DNA from: Pseudomonadota bacterium
Lineage (GTDB): Bacteria > Pseudomonadota > Gammaproteobacteria > Steroidobacterales > Steroidobacteraceae
Assembly: GCA_021815905.1 (NCBI GenBank)
Contig: JAKAZP010000056.1
Location: 1 to 10,378, forward strand
Reading direction: 5' to 3'
Length of the DNA stretch: 10,378 nucleotides
Shown here: positions 1-7,323 of the stretch, piece by piece
How positions within the stretch are numbered: the stretch's first letter is position 1
Layout: every line of letters starts with the position of its first letter
Made by a program: the position numbers and the translations under genes
The notes under the pieces: model-generated
What the model was told of the DNA's origin: nothing
Database searches by the model: none
The model's input: only the letters and a program-made list of their open reading frames with translations

Positions 1-220
1 ATGGACCGCCGAGTTGGCGGACAGGCTCCGCCAGAGTGCGCCGCCGGACCCGGCCGGGCAGCAGAGCCGTTACTACCGCGACTGGGTGACCGCGCTCGAG
101 ACGCTCGCCGTGCGCAAGCATCTCGCCGCCCGAGGCGACCTCGAGACGCGCAGGCAGGCGTGGGCCGCGGCTTATCGGCGCACGCCGCACGGGCACCCGG
201 TCGAGCTCGCCGCCGACTGA
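1..220 (+). CDS. Nitrile hydratase accessory (activator) protein, C-terminal part
   Basis: This is the tail of a gene that begins before the window; the frame is open from base 2 to the TGA at 218-220. The visible 72 residues contain W-T-A-E-L near the left edge, then YYRDWVTALETL, an R-R-x-A-W stretch, and TPHGHPVEL close to the end. The order Trp-rich entry, YY-x-x-W-x-x-ALE, and a terminal TPHG-x-P-[IV]-x-L matches the C-terminal half of nitrile hydratase accessory proteins, which help load the metal into the alpha subunit of nitrile hydratase (nitrile to amide). The related beta-subunit N-terminal domain shares this fold, but the motif sits at the very C-terminus here, which favours the accessory protein. 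The alpha and beta subunit genes would be expected just upstream, outside the window. A TTG at 14 is only an internal codon and is not the true start. Confidence 0.72.
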   Translation, partial: WTAELADRLRQSAPPDPAGQQSRYYRDWVTALETLAVRKHLAARGDLETRRQAWAAAYRRTPHGHPVELAAD

Positions 221-233
221 GCCCGCCGCGGGC

Positions 234-1742
234 TCACGCGGTTCGACGCGGCGCGTGCCCCGTCAAGTCCCGCAGAATCCTTCCCAACCCCTCGATGGCC
301 CGGCGGATGGCCGGCACGCCGGCGCCGGCGAAACCGAGCACCAGACCGGGGGGGAGCCGCCGCTCGATGCTCAGGCGCGAGAGCGGCACCGAGTCGATGC
401 CGAGCCCGGCGGCGCGGGCTGCAACCTCGGCTTCATCGATGCCCGGGGCGAGCCAGCCGACGATCTGCAGCCCTCCCTGGTGGTCCGACAGCTCGAGCAA
501 AGCGCCGAGCTCGTGCCTCGCGGCGGCGACCAGCGCCTCGCGCCTTTCCGTGTAGAGCTCGCGCATCCGGCGCAGGTGCTGATCGAGGTGGCCCTCGGCG
601 ATGAAATCGGCGAGCACCGCCTGCTCCAGCACCGGATCGAAGCGCCCGGTGATCGACTTGGCGGCACGGACGGCCTCGATGAGGGCCGGGGGCAGGACGA
701 GGAACCCGAGCCGCAGCGAGGTGAACAACACCTTGTTGAAGCTGTTGGAGTAGATCACGCCGCCGCGGCAGTCCAGGGTGCGCAGCGCGGCGAGGGGCCG
801 GCCTTCGAACTGCAGCTGGCCGTCGTAGTCGTCCTCGAACACCCAGGCGTCGGCCTCGCTCGCGCCTCGCAGCAGCGCAAGGCGGCGCTCGAGCGACAGG
901 GTCACACCGAGCGGGAACTGACACGAGGGCGTCGTGTAGATGAGCCGCGGGGGCAGCCCGCGACGCCTGCCCGCCTCGCAATCGATCCCCTGCTCGTCCA
1001 CCGGCACTCCGACCACTTCCGCGCCGTGCGCCCGCGCGAGCGCGCTCACGGCGACATAACCCGGGTCCTCGACCCAGACCCGATCGCCGGGATCGAGCAG
1101 CAGCCGCGCCATCAGGTCGAGCGAGTGCTGGGTGCCGGAGGTGATGACCACCTCATCGGCCGTGCATCGCAGACCGCGCGTGCGCCCGAGGTGCCCGGCG
1201 ATGGCCGCCCGCAGTGCCGGCAGTCCGAGCGGCTCGCCGTGTGTGAGCCATGCGCGCGACTCGGAGCGCATGCGCCGGGCGGTGAGGCGGCTCCAGATGC
1301 CGATGGGAAACGCATCGAGCGCGGGACGGTCGAGCCGGAAAGTGTCGACGTCGCGAACGGACCAGAGTTTCGGAAAGGGTTGCGCCGCGAGCCGGCGCCC
1401 GCCGGCGGAAAGCGGGCTGCGCTGCACCCTGACGGCGGCTCGCCTGGCCGGGAGATCGGCTCTGAGGATCGGGTCCGGCAGCGTCTCCTTCACATAGGTG
1501 CCACTGCCCACGGTGCCATCGAGATAGCCCTCGAGGGCGAGCTGATCGAAGGCGGCGACCACCGTTCCGCGAGCCACGTTGCAGTCGCGCGCGAGTGAGC
1601 GGCTCGAGGGGAGTCTCGATCCCGGGGGCAGCCGGCCGTCGAGGATCGCCGTGCGGATCTCGTCGTACAGCCAGCGAAAGAGCGTGGTGCCGTCGGCTCG
1701 CGCGCGGAACGAAAGCGGCACGGATTGCGCTTGCTTCGACAT
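234..1742 (-). CDS. MocR/PdxR-type regulator: GntR wHTH fused to an aminotransferase-fold domain
   Basis: A 502-residue protein of the usual MocR length. Residues about 20-85 form a GntR winged helix-turn-helix (LPSSRSLARDCNVARGTV with the wing GSGTYV at 79-84). Residues about 130-490 are a class I aminotransferase-like fold: GEPLGLPALR (169-178), TSGTQHSLD (201-209), EDPGY (225-229), YTTPSCQFPLG (269-279), EDDYDGQ (303-309), and SNSFNKVLFTSLRLG (332-346). Lys337 is the expected PLP Schiff-base lysine and Arg344 a phosphate contact. By family knowledge such proteins bind PLP and act as transcription factors, often controlling PLP synthesis, GABA or amino-acid metabolism and frequently a divergent neighbour; the ligand and target here are unknown. 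The ATG at 1742 has no convincing Shine-Dalgarno sequence, but the length and domain entry support it. The gene is divergent from the membrane-protein gene at 1867, across an AT-richer spacer with an inverted repeat. Catalytic turnover by the aminotransferase domain is not expected but cannot be excluded. Confidence 0.93.
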   Translation of the reverse strand: MSKQAQSVPLSFRARADGTTLFRWLYDEIRTAILDGRLPPGSRLPSSRSLARDCNVARGTVVAAFDQLALEGYLDGTVGSGTYVKETLPDPILRADLPARRAAVRVQRSPLSAGGRRLAAQPFPKLWSVRDVDTFRLDRPALDAFPIGIWSRLTARRMRSESRAWLTHGEPLGLPALRAAIAGHLGRTRGLRCTADEVVITSGTQHSLDLMARLLLDPGDRVWVEDPGYVAVSALARAHGAEVVGVPVDEQGIDCEAGRRRGLPPRLIYTTPSCQFPLGVTLSLERRLALLRGASEADAWVFEDDYDGQLQFEGRPLAALRTLDCRGGVIYSNSFNKVLFTSLRLGFLVLPPALIEAVRAAKSITGRFDPVLEQAVLADFIAEGHLDQHLRRMRELYTERREALVAAARHELGALLELSDHQGGLQIVGWLAPGIDEAEVAARAAGLGIDSVPLSRLSIERRLPPGLVLGFAGAGVPAIRRAIEGLGRILRDLTGHAPRRTA

Positions 1743-1866
1743 GGCGCGTCGCGATTAATGGCTCATTGAATTGAATCTTATTGGATCATTACATAGATCC
1801 ATTGTCATCGTATCATGACCGCGATCCGCCGAGCATCCGCCCGGCGCCTGATGCGAGGATCGAACC
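1743..1866. promoter_or_regulatory. Divergent spacer with inverted repeat, candidate MocR operator
   Basis: This spacer is clearly more AT-rich than its flanks. It contains a perfect inverted repeat, TGGATC (1782-1787), 8-nt spacer, GATCCA (1796-1801). Just left of it lies a tandem ATTGAATTGAAT. A plus-strand promoter could be TTGAAT with TACATA (about 1790-1795) as the -10, which would put the repeat on top of the -10 region. MocR regulators commonly bind short direct or inverted repeats in such divergent spacers, so control of both flanking genes is a reasonable inference. No operator sequence is established for this protein. Confidence 0.4.
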
Positions 1867-2715
1867 GTGCCGCACGGTCGGAGCACACGCGGAATCGCGC
1901 CGCAGGTGACATTCGCCGCGGCGATCGCAGGGCTCGGTGTGCTCGGCCTCGCGACGGGACACTTCGCCTCGGTATGGCAACCGGTGCCGCGTTCGTTCCC
2001 CGGGCGCGAAGCCCTCGCGTACGTGAACGGGATACTGATGTGCGCGCTCGGCATGGGGTTGCTGCTGAAGCGCACGCGCGCCCGGGCCTCGCTGGTCCTG
2101 ACGCTCTATCTCGCCTCCTGGCTGCTGCTGCACGTTCCGATCGTCGTGCGCTCGCCGACGATCGAGAACAATTGGGCCGGTCTGGCTGAGAACTCGACGC
2201 TCGTCACCGGCGCGCTCGCTCTGTTCGCCTCCTCCGCCGATGCCTCCTGCGTGCGGCTGCGGGCGCTCGCGGGCGTCTCCGGCATACGACTCGCGCGGAT
2301 CATTTTCGTGCTGGCGCTGCCGCTCATGAGCCTCGATGAGTTGCTCTACGCCCGCGCGACCGCGAGCTACATCCCGGGCTGGATACCGGCCCACCTGTTT
2401 TTCGCCTGCTTTACCGGCGCCGCGCAGATGGCAACCGCCGGCGCCGTGGGTTTCGGATTCCTGCCACGACTCGCGACGATGCTGCAGGCCGCCATGTTTG
2501 CGGCGTTCACCCTGATTGTCTGGGGAACCCGGATCCTGCAAGGCCCCACCCGGATCACCGTAACGGCATTCCTGATCTCCTCCGCCCTGACCGGCGCGAC
2601 CGGCCTCATCGCGCAGACTTATCGCGACTCGGCGTGGATCGCGCTGCCGGTTCTGGCGCGGCGGCCTGCAGCGAGGAAGTTGAGCACCGCGGAGGAGGAT
2701 TCCTCGGCACGATGA
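1867..2715 (+). CDS. Polytopic membrane protein, DoxX-like, function unknown
   Basis: A 282-residue, strongly hydrophobic protein with about seven or eight predicted membrane spans (roughly residues 12-32, 48-67, 73-93, 107-122, 142-161, 173-196, 201-222 and 228-250). The first half has the pattern GHFASVWQPVP followed by GREALAYVNGILM, which I associate with uncharacterised DoxX-like integral membrane proteins; that link is by pattern memory and is moderate at best. The start chosen is GTG at 1867, preceded by GAGGAT about 6 nt upstream, which is the best ribosome-binding site in the area. The gene is divergent from the MocR gene, whose target it may be. The last 30 residues or so are polar and follow the final span; their coding sequence overlaps the 3' end of the opposing LysR gene by 97 bp. 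No enzyme motif or cofactor site is visible. Confidence 0.8.
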   Translation: MPHGRSTRGIAPQVTFAAAIAGLGVLGLATGHFASVWQPVPRSFPGREALAYVNGILMCALGMGLLLKRTRARASLVLTLYLASWLLLHVPIVVRSPTIENNWAGLAENSTLVTGALALFASSADASCVRLRALAGVSGIRLARIIFVLALPLMSLDELLYARATASYIPGWIPAHLFFACFTGAAQMATAGAVGFGFLPRLATMLQAAMFAAFTLIVWGTRILQGPTRITVTAFLISSALTGATGLIAQTYRDSAWIALPVLARRPAARKLSTAEEDSSAR

Positions 2716-3533
2716 GCGATGCCGAGCAGTGCGTGCAGCGGCGCGCCCCGAAGCGGCAGATAGACGACGACGTGCGGCTGCAGCGAGCGCATGCTCTGCG
2801 GCACGATCGATATGCCGAGCGAGGCGGCGACCAGGTTGATGGTCGAGGAGAGCTGAGGGGCGTAGTGCGCCACCTTCGGCGTGAAGCCGGCCGCCTCGCA
2901 CGCCCCGACCACCTCGTCCGCCAGCCCCGGACGCACGGTGCGCGGATAAAGAATGAAGGTTTCGCCCGCGAGCTCCCCGAGCGCGACGTCGCCCTGAGCG
3001 GCGAGCCGATGCCCGCTCGGCACGGCGACCACGAGTGGCTCGCGCTCGAGCGCCTCGAACGCGAGTCCGCGCTCGCTTCGAAGCGGCGGCCGGACGAATG
3101 CCACATCGATGCGCCCCTCCCGCAGCGCCATCGCGAGCTCGGTCGAGGGATGCTCCTCCAGGGAAACCTCCACCGCGGGATACGCGCCACGGTAGCTGCG
3201 CAGCGTCGAGGTGACGAGGGGATTGAACGACGCCGACTCGGTGAACCCGACCCGAACGCGTCCCGTGGTCCCGCTCGCCGCGCCCCTCGCCGCCTGGATG
3301 GCGCTGCGAACCTCCCCGAGGATGCGGGCGGCCTCGCCCGCGAACACCCGCCCGGCGTCAGTGAGCTCGATGCGGTAGGCGGAGCGATCGAGCAGCGCCA
3401 CCCCGAGCTCCGCCTCGAGCGCCTTGACCTGCTGGGTGAGCGGCGGCTGGGAGATACCGAGCCGCTCGGCCGCCCGCGTGAGATTCAGCTCCTCGGCGAC
3501 GGCCAGGAAATACCGGAGGTGGCGCAGCTCCAT
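2619..3533 (-). CDS. LysR-type transcriptional regulator, candidate regulator of prpCDB
   Basis: The start chosen is the ATG at 3531-3533 (MELRHLRYFLAVAEE), the canonical LysR entry, giving 304 residues. In-frame ATG at 3563 and TTG at 3569 would add 10 or 12 residues with no family support. Residues about 3-60 form the winged helix-turn-helix (NLTRAAERLGISQPPLTQQV), followed by a linker helix and a periplasmic-binding-protein-like effector domain (about 80-290) with RVRVGFTES, the IDVAFVRPP element and LGISIVPQS. The overall style resembles the BenM/CatM/AlsR branch. The gene is divergent from prpC, the classical arrangement for a LysR regulator and its target, so control by 2-methylcitrate or a related intermediate is plausible but inferred. 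The DNA encoding the last 31 residues or so overlaps the convergent membrane gene. Enteric prp operons instead use the sigma54 activator PrpR. Confidence 0.93.
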   Translation of the reverse strand: MELRHLRYFLAVAEELNLTRAAERLGISQPPLTQQVKALEAELGVALLDRSAYRIELTDAGRVFAGEAARILGEVRSAIQAARGAASGTTGRVRVGFTESASFNPLVTSTLRSYRGAYPAVEVSLEEHPSTELAMALREGRIDVAFVRPPLRSERGLAFEALEREPLVVAVPSGHRLAAQGDVALGELAGETFILYPRTVRPGLADEVVGACEAAGFTPKVAHYAPQLSSTINLVAASLGISIVPQSMRSLQPHVVVYLPLRGAPLHALLGIAHRAEESSSAVLNFLAAGRRARTGSAIHAESR

Positions 3534-3609
3534 GACGATTCTTTTCTCATATGAAGATGCCATATTCAACGTATTTTCTTTGGCATTGAGCTGCGACTAG
3601 AGTGATGCC
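3534..3609. promoter_or_regulatory. lysR-prpC divergent promoter region with T-N11-A and repeated ATGCCA elements
   Basis: This AT-richer spacer separates the LysR start from the prpC start. It holds ATATG (3549-3553), 7 nt, CATAT (3561-3565), an imperfectly palindromic site that fits the LysR T-N11-A rule (T3550 to A3562). It also has ATGCCA at 3557-3562 and its exact reverse complement TGGCAT at 3581-3586, and a third ATGCCA at 3605-3610 that runs into the prpC start codon. The three begin exactly 24 bp apart. A LysR tetramer covering an upstream recognition site and a nearer activation site would fit this layout. I could not fix -35/-10 boxes with confidence. Confidence 0.5.
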
Positions 3610-4773
3610 ATGAGCTCCTCCGACACATCGGCCACGACGGGGCCGAAATCGAAGAAATCCGTCGCGCTCTCCGGGGTCGTGGCCGGGAATACGGCGCTGT
3701 GCACCGTGGGACGCACGGGCAACGACCTTCACTACCGCGGCTACGACATCCTCGAGATCGCGACCACCTGCGAATTCGAGGAGATCGCCCATCTTCTCAT
3801 CCACGGCAAGCTTCCGACCCGGGCGGAGCTCGCCGCCTACAAGACGCGGCTCAGATCGATGCGCGGCCTGCCGGCCGCCGTCAGGGCGGTGCTCGATGAG
3901 CTGCCCGCCTCCGCCCACCCGATGGATGTGCTGAGAACCGGGGTGTCCACGCTCGGCTGCGCGCTGCCGGAGAAGGATGATCACGGGGCAGCCGGCGCAC
4001 GCGACATCGCCGACCGGCTGATCGCCTCCCTCGGCTCCATGCTCTGCTACTGGTATCACGTGAGTCACAACGGCCACGCGCCGCTCGTCGAGACCGAAGA
4101 CGACTCGATCGGCGGCCACTTCCTGCATCTGTTGCACCGCAGGAGCGCCCCGGCCGCATGGGTGCGGGCCATGCACACCTCGCTCAATCTGTACGCGGAG
4201 CATGAGTTCAACGCCTCCACGTTCACCGCCCGCGTGATCGCCGGCACCGGCTCCGACATGCACTCGTGCATCACGGGGGCGATCGGCGCGCTCCGGGGTC
4301 CGAAGCACGGTGGCGCCAACGAAGTCGCGTTCGAGATCCAGAAGCGCTACGACAGCCCCGATGCCGCCGAGAGCGACATCCGCGCGCGCGTCGCGGGCAA
4401 GGAAGTCATCATCGGCTTCGGCCATCCCGTCTACACGGTCGCCGACCCGCGCAACCAGGTGATCAAGGAAGTCGCGCGCGCGCTCTCGCGCGACAGCGGC
4501 GACATGAAGATGTTCGGCATCGCCGAGCGGATCGAGTCGGTGATGATGGATGCCAAGCGCATGTTTCCCAACCTCGACTGGTTCTCGGCCGTCTCCTACC
4601 ACATGATGGGAGTGCCCACGGCGATGTTCACGCCGCTGTTCGTCATCGCGCGCACCGCCGGCTGGGCGGCGCACGTCATCGAGCAGCGCGCCGACGGCAA
4701 GATCATCCGCCCGACCGCGAACTACGTCGGTCCGGAGCCGATGCGTTTCGTCCCCCTGGATGCGCGCTCCTGA
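3610..4773 (+). CDS. prpC: 2-methylcitrate synthase PrpC
   Basis: Condenses propionyl-CoA with oxaloacetate to give (2S,3S)-2-methylcitrate, the entry step of the cytoplasmic 2-methylcitrate cycle. The 387 residues match the usual PrpC length of about 389. Citrate-synthase family residues are all present: His233 in GPKHGGAN, His272 in GFGHPVY and Asp323 in [10 protein letters not shown], plus the oxaloacetate-binding region [12 protein letters not shown] with His198 and the arginines at 281, 348 and 367. The N-terminal [20 protein letters not shown] and LHYRGYDI are specific to PrpC rather than the hexameric GltA type. The start ATG at 3610 has only a weak upstream GAG. It is the first gene of prpC-prpD-prpB; its last codons overlap an alternative upstream ATG of prpD. 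Residual citrate synthase activity on acetyl-CoA is common in the family. Confidence 0.95.
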   Translation: MSSSDTSATTGPKSKKSVALSGVVAGNTALCTVGRTGNDLHYRGYDILEIATTCEFEEIAHLLIHGKLPTRAELAAYKTRLRSMRGLPAAVRAVLDELPASAHPMDVLRTGVSTLGCALPEKDDHGAAGARDIADRLIASLGSMLCYWYHVSHNGHAPLVETEDDSIGGHFLHLLHRRSAPAAWVRAMHTSLNLYAEHEFNASTFTARVIAGTGSDMHSCITGAIGALRGPKHGGANEVAFEIQKRYDSPDAAESDIRARVAGKEVIIGFGHPVYTVADPRNQVIKEVARALSRDSGDMKMFGIAERIESVMMDAKRMFPNLDWFSAVSYHMMGVPTAMFTPLFVIARTAGWAAHVIEQRADGKIIRPTANYVGPEPMRFVPLDARS

Positions 4774-4792
4774 GCGCGCACGGAGCCGAACT

Positions 4793-6244
4793 GTGTCCTC
4801 ATCCAACAGTACGGCGCGCCCGGCGCCGGACCGGGTGCTCGTCGACATCGCCGACTACGTCCTGAGCGGCGATTCCTCGAGCGAGCTCGCGTACGAGACC
4901 GCTCACTACTGCCTGCTCGATACGCTCGGCTGCGGGCTCGAGGCGCTCACGTATCCCGCCTGCGCCAAGCTCCTCGGACCCATCGTGCCCGGCACCGTGG
5001 TGCCGAACGGCGCCCGCGTGCCCGGCACGCAGTTCCAGCTCGACCCGGTGCAGGCGGCGTTCGACATCGGCGCCATCATCCGCTGGCTCGATTTCAACGA
5101 CACCTGGCTCGCGGCCGAGTGGGGCCACCCTTCCGACAACCTGGGCGCCATCCTCGCGACGGCCGACTGGCTTTCGCGGCAGGCGGTGGCGGCCGGGCGC
5201 GAGCCGCTGCTCATGCGCGAGGTGCTCACGGCCATGATCCGCGCCCACGAGATCCAGGGCGTGATCGCGCTCGAGAACAGCTTCAACCGCGTGGGGCTCG
5301 ACCACGTCGTGCTGGTGAAGGTCGCCTCCACCGCGGTGGTCGCGCGACTGCTAGGGCTCTCGCGCGAGGAGATCGTCAACGCCGTGTCGCTCGCGTTCGT
5401 GGACGGTCAGAGTCTGCGCACCTACCGCCACGCTCCCAACACCGGCTCGCGCAAGAGCTGGGCGGCGGGTGATGCCACCAGCCGCGCCGTACGGCTCGCG
5501 CTCATCGCGCGGACCGGAGAGATGGGCTACCCCTCGGTGCTGACCGCGAAGACCTGGGGTTTTTACGACGTGCTCTTCAAGGGCCAGCCGTTCAGGTTCC
5601 AGCGGCCCTTCGGCTCATATGTCATGGAGAACGTGCTGTTCAAGATCTCCTACCCGGCCGAGTTCCACGCGCAGACCGCGGTCGAGGCGTCGATGCAGCT
5701 TCACGGGCGCCTGAACGCCATGGGTCTCACGGCCGAGGACATCGAGCACGTCACGGTGCGCACGCACGAGGCGTGCATCCGCATCATCGACAAGCACGGT
5801 CCGCTCGCCAACCCGGCGGACCGGGACCACTGCATCCAGTACATGATGGCGGTCCCGCTCGTCTTCGGCCGCCTGACCGCCGCCGACTACGAGGACGAGA
5901 TCGCCCGCGATCCGCGCATCGACGCGCTGCGCGCGAAGATCGAGTGCCTCGAGGATCCGCGCTTCACGCGCGACTACCACGATCCGGACAAGCGCTCGAT
6001 CGCCAACGCGGTCTCGATTCGTCTGAAGGACGGGCGCGCGCTCGAGGAAGTCACGGTGGAGTACCCGATCGGCCATCGCCGCCGCCGCCTCGAGGGCATC
6101 CCGCTGCTCATCGAGAAGTTCCGCCGCAATCTCGCGCGGCGCTTCCCCGGGAAGCAGCAACGCGCGATCGAGGAGCTGTCACTCGAGCGCGAGCGCCTCG
6201 AGGCGACGCCGGTGCACGAGTACGTCGATGCCTTCGTGATCTAG
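4793..6244 (+). CDS. prpD: 2-methylcitrate dehydratase PrpD
   Basis: Dehydrates 2-methylcitrate to 2-methyl-cis-aconitate without an iron-sulfur cluster (MmgE/PrpD superfamily). I chose GTG at 4793 because GGAG lies 7 nt upstream and the product is then 483 residues, the length I recall for E. coli PrpD; an in-frame ATG at 4760 would add 11 residues and overlap prpC. The sequence carries PrpD blocks throughout: [72 protein letters not shown], the [20 protein letters not shown] region, [22 protein letters not shown] and VEYPIGH near the C-terminus. This is a true PrpD rather than a distant MmgE paralogue. Only 19 nt separate it from the prpC stop and 13 nt from prpB, so co-transcription is very likely. 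Confidence 0.95.
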   Translation: MSSSNSTARPAPDRVLVDIADYVLSGDSSSELAYETAHYCLLDTLGCGLEALTYPACAKLLGPIVPGTVVPNGARVPGTQFQLDPVQAAFDIGAIIRWLDFNDTWLAAEWGHPSDNLGAILATADWLSRQAVAAGREPLLMREVLTAMIRAHEIQGVIALENSFNRVGLDHVVLVKVASTAVVARLLGLSREEIVNAVSLAFVDGQSLRTYRHAPNTGSRKSWAAGDATSRAVRLALIARTGEMGYPSVLTAKTWGFYDVLFKGQPFRFQRPFGSYVMENVLFKISYPAEFHAQTAVEASMQLHGRLNAMGLTAEDIEHVTVRTHEACIRIIDKHGPLANPADRDHCIQYMMAVPLVFGRLTAADYEDEIARDPRIDALRAKIECLEDPRFTRDYHDPDKRSIANAVSIRLKDGRALEEVTVEYPIGHRRRRLEGIPLLIEKFRRNLARRFPGKQQRAIEELSLERERLEATPVHEYVDAFVI

Positions 6245-6257
6245 CGGGCGCATCGGC

Positions 6258-7160
6258 ATGAGCATCTATCTTCTGGGAGGAAATGCGGCCGAGCCGCCCG
6301 CCGGCGAGCGCTTCGCCGCCCTCGTGAAGCGCGGAGGCATTCTCAGACTGCCGGGCGCCTACAACGGCCTCGCGGCGCTGCAGGCGCGGCACCATGGCTT
6401 CGAGGCGCTGTATCTGTCCGGCGCCGCCATCAGCGCCTCGATGGGACTGCCCGATCTCGGCATCATCACCATCGAGGACGTGTGCTTCCACATCCGCCAA
6501 GTGAGCCGCGCCTCGGGCCTCCCGGTGCTGGTGGATGGCGATACCGGCTACGGCGAAGCCCTCAACGTCATGCACATGGTGCGCGCCTTCGAGGACTCCG
6601 GCGCCGCCGCGGTGCACATCGAGGATCAGCTGCTGCCGAAGAAGTGCGGGCACCTGAACGACAAGCGCCTCGCCTCCCCCGAGGACATGGCGGCCAAGAT
6701 CGCCGCGGCGGTCAAGGCGCGGCGCCATCTTTACATCATCGCCCGCACCGACGCCGCGGCGAGCGAGGGGCTCGACGGCGCGGTCGCGCGTGCCCGGCGT
6801 TATCTCGATGCGGGCGCGGACGCCATATTCCCCGAGGCGCTGACGAGCGAGGAGATGCTGCGCGAATTCGCACGGCGCGTGCCGGCGCCGCTGCTCGCCA
6901 ACATGACCGAGTTCGGCCGCACGCCGTACTTCACCGCCGCCGGATTCGAGGCCATGGGCTATCGCATGGTGATCTGGCCGGTGAGCGCCCTGCGCGTCGC
7001 CGCACGGGCGCAGGAGCGCCTCTACGACACCATCCGCCGGGAGGATGGCCCGCGCAGCATGATCGGCGAGATGCAGACCCGGCAGCAGCTCTACGAGACG
7101 ATCTCCTACTCGGACTACGAGGCGCTCGACGCCTCCATCATCAGGACGATCCTGCCTTGA
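6258..7160 (+). CDS. prpB: 2-methylisocitrate lyase PrpB
   Basis: Cleaves 2-methylisocitrate to pyruvate and succinate, completing the cycle. The 300 residues fit the isocitrate lyase/PEP mutase superfamily. Visible motifs are YLSGAAISASMGLPDLG (52-68), the Mg-binding VDGDTGYG (92-99, Asp93 and Asp95), HIEDQ (120-124) and the catalytic loop KKCGH (128-132, Cys130), then IIARTDA, a PEA segment and LLANMTEFG, ending with MQTRQQLYE and YSDYEALD. The KKCGHL loop and overall sequence look less like enteric PrpB (KRCGH) than the cluster's PrpC and PrpD look like theirs; this is a memory-based impression. The ATG at 6258 has only a weak upstream site (CGGGCG), suggesting translational coupling to prpD 13 nt away; no alternative start preserves the N-terminal helix. 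Confidence 0.93.
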   Translation: MSIYLLGGNAAEPPAGERFAALVKRGGILRLPGAYNGLAALQARHHGFEALYLSGAAISASMGLPDLGIITIEDVCFHIRQVSRASGLPVLVDGDTGYGEALNVMHMVRAFEDSGAAAVHIEDQLLPKKCGHLNDKRLASPEDMAAKIAAAVKARRHLYIIARTDAAASEGLDGAVARARRYLDAGADAIFPEALTSEEMLREFARRVPAPLLANMTEFGRTPYFTAAGFEAMGYRMVIWPVSALRVAARAQERLYDTIRREDGPRSMIGEMQTRQQLYETISYSDYEALDASIIRTILP

Positions 7161-7168
7161 GAGCGCAT

Positions 7169-7189
7169 CCGCGGCGCGCGGCGCCGCGG
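7169..7189. repeat. Perfect GC-rich hairpin between prpB and the small ORF
   Basis: CCGCGGCGC (7169-7177), loop GCG, GCGCCGCGG (7181-7189): perfect 9-bp arms with a 3-nt loop. It begins 8 nt after the prpB stop and ends 7 nt before the stop of the opposing small ORF, so it could serve transcription arrest in both directions. Neither side has a T-run, so it does not meet the intrinsic-terminator pattern; it may act as an RNA-stabilising 3' stem or be a product of base composition. Confidence 0.4.
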
Positions 7190-7196
7190 CGCACGA

Positions 7197-7310
7197 TCAC
7201 TTCTTCCCGGAGAGCCGGCCGCGCAGCTCGTCGATGCCGTAGCCGAGCATCAGCGCCGAAGTGAGGATCAGTGCGCTGGTCACGACCAGCTCGAATGCGA
7301 CGTAGTCCAT
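7197..7310 (-). CDS. Small single-span membrane peptide, 37 residues, unknown
   Basis: ATG at 7308-7310, stop TGA at 7197-7199. A consensus AGGAGG lies at 7318-7323 with a 7-nt spacer, the strongest ribosome-binding site in the window. The peptide starts MDYVAFE, continues with a hydrophobic stretch (about residues 4-24, VVTSALILTSALML), then GIDELRGRLSGKK. The acidic N-terminus and basic C-terminus predict one membrane span with the C-terminus inside. There is no homology I recognise. It lies convergent to prpB, with the hairpin between them, and upstream of csrA on the other strand. It is too short for standard gene callers and could be a small regulator or accessory subunit of a membrane complex, or a type I toxin-like peptide; nothing in the sequence chooses among these. 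Confidence rests on the ribosome-binding site plus coherent amphipathic design. Confidence 0.6.
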   Translation of the reverse strand: MDYVAFELVVTSALILTSALMLGYGIDELRGRLSGKK

Positions 7311-7323
7311 GACGGAACCTCCT

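Noticed and set aside
255..1598. Long plus-strand open frame opposite the MocR gene
   Set aside because: Composition rich in Gly, Arg, Glu and Pro with no domain; the minus-strand product has complete GntR and aminotransferase motifs.
4760..4792. Upstream ATG start for prpD overlapping the prpC stop
   Set aside because: GTG at 4793 has GGAG at proper distance and gives the 483-residue family length; the extra 11 residues are basic and unlike PrpD N-termini.
3547..4848. Long minus-strand open frame opposite prpC
   Set aside because: Antisense shadow: prpC carries the full citrate synthase active site, while this frame has no recognisable domain.
6275..6327. GGGAGG followed by an out-of-frame ATG inside the start of prpB, encoding 14 codons
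   Set aside because: Only 2 nt separate the purine run from the ATG, too close for efficient initiation, and the reading is Pro/Ser-rich; the GGA-GGA codons encode Gly-Gly of PrpB.
7169..7189. Calling the hairpin after prpB an intrinsic terminator
   Set aside because: There is no T-run on either strand next to the stem, so only the inverted repeat itself is reported.
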